This document shows, piece by piece, positions 61,160 through 64,000 of a stretch of DNA of 64,000 nucleotides. The stretch lies in NCBI GenBank assembly GCA_963756425.1, contig CAVWNW010000004.1, forward strand, positions 1-64,000, written 5' to 3'. The position numbers and the translations under genes were made by a program. A model generated the notes under the pieces. That model saw only the letters and a list, made by a program, of their open reading frames with translations. It was not told the origin of the DNA and made no database searches. The stretch comes from DASQUK01 sp963756425 (GTDB lineage: Bacteria > Actinomycetota > Acidimicrobiia > Acidimicrobiales > VFJN01). The first letter of the stretch is position 1; every line of letters starts with the position of its first letter.

Positions 61160-62415
61160 TGGCTGCGACGCCCGTCCCGGTGCCCGACGACAGGGGTCGG
61201 GCCGCGTTGGACCTCGACTGGATCGTGTCGGTCGATGACCACGTGATCGAGCCGCCGAGGGTCTGGCTGGACCGGCTCCCGCGGAAGTACCACGACGTCG
61301 CCCCCCGGATCGTCATCGAGCCGGACGGCCAGGAGTTCTGGGTCTACGAGGATCGCAAGACGGTCACCGGCGGGCTGGGCGCCGTCGCCGGCCGCCGCCC
61401 CGAGGACATCACGGCGGAGGGCTTCCCCTACCGCGAGATGCGACCGGGGTGCTACGACCCCCGGGCCCGGCTCGCCGACATGGACGAGGCCGGGATCCTG
61501 GCGTCGTTGAACTTCCCGTCGATCCCCCGCTTCTGCGGGCAGCTGTTCTCGGAGGCCAAGGACAAGGACCTCGCGCTCCTGTGTGTCCGGGCCTACAACG
61601 ACTGGATGATCGACGAGTGGTGCGCCACCGCCCCCGGGCGGTACATCCCGCTCACGATCGTCCCGCTGTGGGATCCCCAGCTCGCCGTCGAGGAGATCGA
61701 GCGCACCGCCGCCAAGGGCTCGCACTCGTTCTGCTTCTCCGAGAACTTCGAGCCCCTCGGGCTGCCGACCATCCACGACCCCGGTGGCTACTGGGATCCC
61801 GTCGTCGCCGCTGCGCAGGACAACGAGCAGGTGCTCTCCATCCACATCGGGTCGTCGTCCACCATGTACAAGGTCTCGTCCGACTCGCCGTTCATGGCCA
61901 ACATGTCGCTGGGGGCGATCCGCCCTGCGGGCTGCATGCTCTCGTGGATCTTCAGCGGCCTGCTGCAGCGGTTCCCGGGCACGAGGATCGCCCTGTCCGA
62001 GGGCTCGATCGGGTGGATCCCGTGGTTCCTCGAGCGCGCCAATCAGGTGCTCAACACCCAGAAGCACTGGGTGGCGAAGGGGCAGCAGTACCGGGGCTCG
62101 GCCGAGGGTCCCCACGCGGTCAACCGCGGCGTCGACGTCCATGCCATCGACGTCTACGAGGACTACCGCAGGCACTTCTACGGGTGCTTCATCGACGACG
62201 TGACCGGGCTGCGCATGCTCGACGTCGTCGGCGAGGACAACGTGATGATCGAGACCGACTACCCGCATTCCGACACGACCTGGCCGCATTCGATCAAGCT
62301 GGCCCACGAGAGGCTCGAGGGCCTGCCCGAGGACGTGCAGTACAAGATCCTCCGCGGCAACGCCGAGCGGCTCTACCGGTTCACCCCTTCGGCGCCCCCG
62401 ACCAAGGCCGGGTGA
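61159..62415 (+). CDS. Amidohydrolase family protein (Amidohydro_2 type)
   Basis: A 418-aa TIM-barrel hydrolase, clearly paralogous to the gene at 10353. It opens LDWIVSVDDHVIEPPRVWLD and keeps LLCVRAYNDWMIDEWC, LSIHIGSSSTMYKVSSDSPF and MIETDYPHSDTTWPHS. It has an insert (about residues 295-335) not seen in the paralogue. GTG start overlapping the dehydrogenase stop (TAGTG). Last gene of the operon. Decarboxylation or hydrolysis of a ring-derived acid is possible but unproven. Confidence 0.86.
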   Translation: MAATPVPVPDDRGRAALDLDWIVSVDDHVIEPPRVWLDRLPRKYHDVAPRIVIEPDGQEFWVYEDRKTVTGGLGAVAGRRPEDITAEGFPYREMRPGCYDPRARLADMDEAGILASLNFPSIPRFCGQLFSEAKDKDLALLCVRAYNDWMIDEWCATAPGRYIPLTIVPLWDPQLAVEEIERTAAKGSHSFCFSENFEPLGLPTIHDPGGYWDPVVAAAQDNEQVLSIHIGSSSTMYKVSSDSPFMANMSLGAIRPAGCMLSWIFSGLLQRFPGTRIALSEGSIGWIPWFLERANQVLNTQKHWVAKGQQYRGSAEGPHAVNRGVDVHAIDVYEDYRRHFYGCFIDDVTGLRMLDVVGEDNVMIETDYPHSDTTWPHSIKLAHERLEGLPEDVQYKILRGNAERLYRFTPSAPPTKAG

Positions 62416-62424
62416 GTCGGGCCC

Positions 62425-63261
62425 CTAGGCAGCGATCAGCACGGCCGCCAGACCGGCGACGGCGAGACCGGTCCGCTGCACGCCGGTGAGCCGCTCGCCG
62501 AGCACGTAGCGGGCCAGCAGCACGGTGCCGGCCGGGTAGAGGGCGGTCAGCACCGAGACGACCGACAGCAGCCCGTGCGACAGCGCGAGCACGTAGAACA
62601 TGTTGGCGGCGGCGTCGAGCAGCCCGCAGCCCAGCGCCGCGCCGAGGGCGGCGCGCGGCGGTCCCGCTGCGGTCACCCGCGCCACGCCGAGGGCGGCGAA
62701 CAGCGACACCGATGCCACTCGCGCCCCCACGAGGGGCCAGATGCCGGCATCGCTCCCGGCCTGGTCGATGGTCACGAAGAACAGACCGAACGCGACGCCG
62801 GCGCCGATGGCGAGCAGGAGCGGCTGGAGTTGCAGGGCTCGCCCGCCGTGGCTCTCGGGACGTTCCCTGGACACCATGGTGACCGCCACGAGGGCTATGC
62901 CGATGCCGGCGACCGCCGCGGCCGGCGGCCGCTCACCGGAGCCCAGCCCGGCGATCACCGGTACCGCCGCCGACAGGAGGGCGGCGATGGGGGCGACGAC
63001 GCTCATCGATCCCAGTGACAGGCCCCGGTAGAAAAGGGCCACGCCGGCCCCGCCGAACAGGCCGGCGACGGCGCCGACTGCGAATGCCTGCGGGGTGGGC
63101 TCGCCACCGAGCGCCGGCGCCACCGCCAGCAGCATCACGAGCCCGACCACGTGCGACCACAGGACGACCGCGCTCGACGGCTCGCGGCGCGCGGCCATGC
63201 CGCCGAGGAAGTCTCCGACGCCATAGGCGGCGGCAGCGGTGAGGGCGAGGAGTGCGGCCAT
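62425..63261 (-). CDS. EamA/DMT-family transporter
   Basis: A 278-aa membrane protein with about ten hydrophobic helices in two EamA-type halves (LLALTAAAAYGVGDFLGGMA ... and LLAIGAGVAFGLFFVTIDQA ...). The first half ends near SRERPESHGG. The family exports or imports small metabolites and amino acids. The start is at 63261; the frame is open further up but with no membrane features. It is convergent with the amidohydrolase operon and divergent from the XRE-cupin gene. Confidence 0.84.
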   Translation of the reverse strand: MAALLALTAAAAYGVGDFLGGMAARREPSSAVVLWSHVVGLVMLLAVAPALGGEPTPQAFAVGAVAGLFGGAGVALFYRGLSLGSMSVVAPIAALLSAAVPVIAGLGSGERPPAAAVAGIGIALVAVTMVSRERPESHGGRALQLQPLLLAIGAGVAFGLFFVTIDQAGSDAGIWPLVGARVASVSLFAALGVARVTAAGPPRAALGAALGCGLLDAAANMFYVLALSHGLLSVVSVLTALYPAGTVLLARYVLGERLTGVQRTGLAVAGLAAVLIAA

Positions 63262-63344
63262 GGGGGCGGGGGCCTTCGGGTGCGGTCGGCAGACTGGGTG
63301 CGCCCACAACGACGCCCGGGCGACTCTAGGCCATCGGTCACTGT

Positions 63345-63373
63345 GATGCACCATCCGGTCGGTACGATGCACC
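63345..63373 (+). promoter_or_regulatory. Direct repeats GATGCACC around a -10 element
   Basis: GATGCACC occurs at 63345-63352 and 63366-63373, 21 bp apart (two helical turns). The second overlaps TACGAT (63363-63368), a -10 element seven bases before the ATG at 63376. Likely an autoregulatory site for the XRE protein. No -35 is recognised. Confidence 0.5.
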
Positions 63374-63375
63374 GC

Positions 63376-63990
63376 ATGCCCGATGCCGCCGCGGTGGCCG
63401 CTGCCGTCGCCCGCAACACGCGCCGCCTCCGCACCGAGCGCGGCTGGAGCCTCGATCAGCTCGCCTCCCGCAGCGGGGTGAGCAAGGGCATGCTGGTGCA
63501 CGTCGAGGGGGCCCGCACCAATCCCAGCCTGGGGACGATGTGCAAGATCGCCGAGACCCTCGGGGTGTCGCTGGCGGCGCTGGTCGAGCTGCACGAGGCG
63601 CCGGCCGTCCGCGTGGTCCAGCCGGCGGAGACCGCGCGGCTGTGGTCCGGGCTGGAGGGCAGCTTCGGCGACCTGTTGGTGGGCTCCGACGAGAGGGACC
63701 ACACCGAGCTGTGGCGCTGGACGCTGGCCGGCGGGGATCGGCATGCATCGGAGGCCCACGTCGAGGGCACCCGGGAGGCCCTCCACGTCGTCGATGGGAC
63801 CCTCACGCTCGAGGTCGACGGTGTGGCGCACACGGTCCCGGCCGGGGGCGCGGCGCTGTTCCACGCCGACCGGCCGCACGCCTATCGCAACGACCGCAGG
63901 CGCCCGGTGCGCTTCGTGATGGTCGTCCTCCAGCCCGATGCCGACCTCGACGAGTGGACCGCCCTGCACGAATCGGGCGCCGAACCGTAG
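63376..63990 (+). CDS. XRE-family regulator with cupin domain
   Basis: A 204-aa regulator. The HTH covers about residues 12-65 (RNTRRLRTERGWSLDQLASR, then VSKGMLVHVEGARTNPSLGT). A cupin domain follows (about 115-195: EGTREALHVVDGTLTLEVDG, AALFHADRPHAYRNDRRR). Such proteins repress nearby genes and sense a small acid through the cupin. The ATG at 63376 fits a leaderless mRNA; an ATG at 63367 lies inside the -10. The divergent transporter gene is the likely target. It ends 10 bases before the window end. Confidence 0.86.
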   Translation: MPDAAAVAAAVARNTRRLRTERGWSLDQLASRSGVSKGMLVHVEGARTNPSLGTMCKIAETLGVSLAALVELHEAPAVRVVQPAETARLWSGLEGSFGDLLVGSDERDHTELWRWTLAGGDRHASEAHVEGTREALHVVDGTLTLEVDGVAHTVPAGGAALFHADRPHAYRNDRRRPVRFVMVVLQPDADLDEWTALHESGAEP

Positions 63991-64000
63991 AGGATGCGCG

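Noticed and set aside
1..64000. CRISPR array, tRNA, rRNA, transposase, phage genes
   Set aside because: None seen on either strand. No regularly spaced repeats, no cloverleaf sequence and no integrase or transposase motif were found.

Overview
The window is about 70% G+C, uses many GTG starts and is packed with acyl-CoA dehydrogenases, luciferase-like (LLM) flavin oxidoreductases, MaoC hydratases, amidohydrolases, ECF41/ECF42 sigma factors, STAND-type LuxR regulators and DUF222/HNH (13E12-type) genes. This gene content points to a free-living, lipid- or xenobiotic-degrading actinomycete (Actinomycetota). A deep branch such as Acidimicrobiia is possible, but there is no rRNA or tRNA in the window to fix it.

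Layout. 0.2-8.8 kb: an ECF41 sigma factor divergent from an oxidoreductase, a zinc alcohol dehydrogenase, a YjbR-like protein, an N-terminal LuxR/ATPase giant regulator coupled to a haem-binding CxxCH protein and a DUF72 protein, and a TetR gene. 8.8-17.4 kb, mostly on the minus strand: TetR, enoyl-CoA hydratase, amidohydrolase, a 1081-aa cyclase-like/ATPase/LuxR regulator, a methyltransferase, a DUF2252 protein and a TMEM175-like remnant. 17.4-20.6 kb: a VOC protein, the YciI (DGPF)-ECF42 pair, an isochorismatase-like hydrolase and a cupin. 20.6-34.3 kb: a broken DUF222/HNH gene, an acyl-CoA synthetase, an autoregulated TetR with a frameshifted AurF-type diiron oxygenase, a MaoC pair with an NTF2-like protein, and an operon of LLM, aldehyde dehydrogenase, alcohol dehydrogenase, LLM and SDR genes, ending at an intact DUF222/HNH gene. 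34.4-37.6 kb: alpha/beta hydrolase, hydrolase-cyclase fusion, P-loop kinase and VOC protein. 37.7-54.7 kb: a catabolic block (cyclase-family hydrolase, AMP ligase, two amidohydrolases, LLM, a tandem acyl-CoA dehydrogenase pair, SDR, hotdog protein, FAH hydrolase, phosphotriesterase-like hydrolase, LLM) and a second methyltransferase. 54.7-63.99 kb: a third DUF222/HNH gene, then an operon of D-aminoacylase-like (frameshifted), NAD epimerase, two acyl-CoA dehydrogenases and amidohydrolase, then an EamA transporter divergent from an XRE-cupin regulator.

How the genes may work together. The catabolic genes recur as modules: acyl-CoA ligation, paired acyl-CoA dehydrogenation, hydration, SDR/ADH/ALDH oxidation, LLM oxygenation, and hydrolysis by amidohydrolase, FAH or phosphotriesterase-like enzymes. 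This suggests breakdown of one or more acyl-CoA-activated ring or amide compounds. The substrate cannot be read from the sequence.

The most unusual signal is the three dispersed DUF222/HNH genes. All three have the same promoter design: a LexA/SOS-like CGAAC-N4-GTACG box overlapping a TACGnT -10 element placed 6-7 nt before the start codon, which implies leaderless mRNA. Two of them also share a homologous inverted-repeat element further upstream. Three genes in the window (20.6-21.8, 24.7-25.6 and 56.2-58.0 kb) carry one-base insertions relative to the expected reading frame. These may be pseudogenes or sequence errors.
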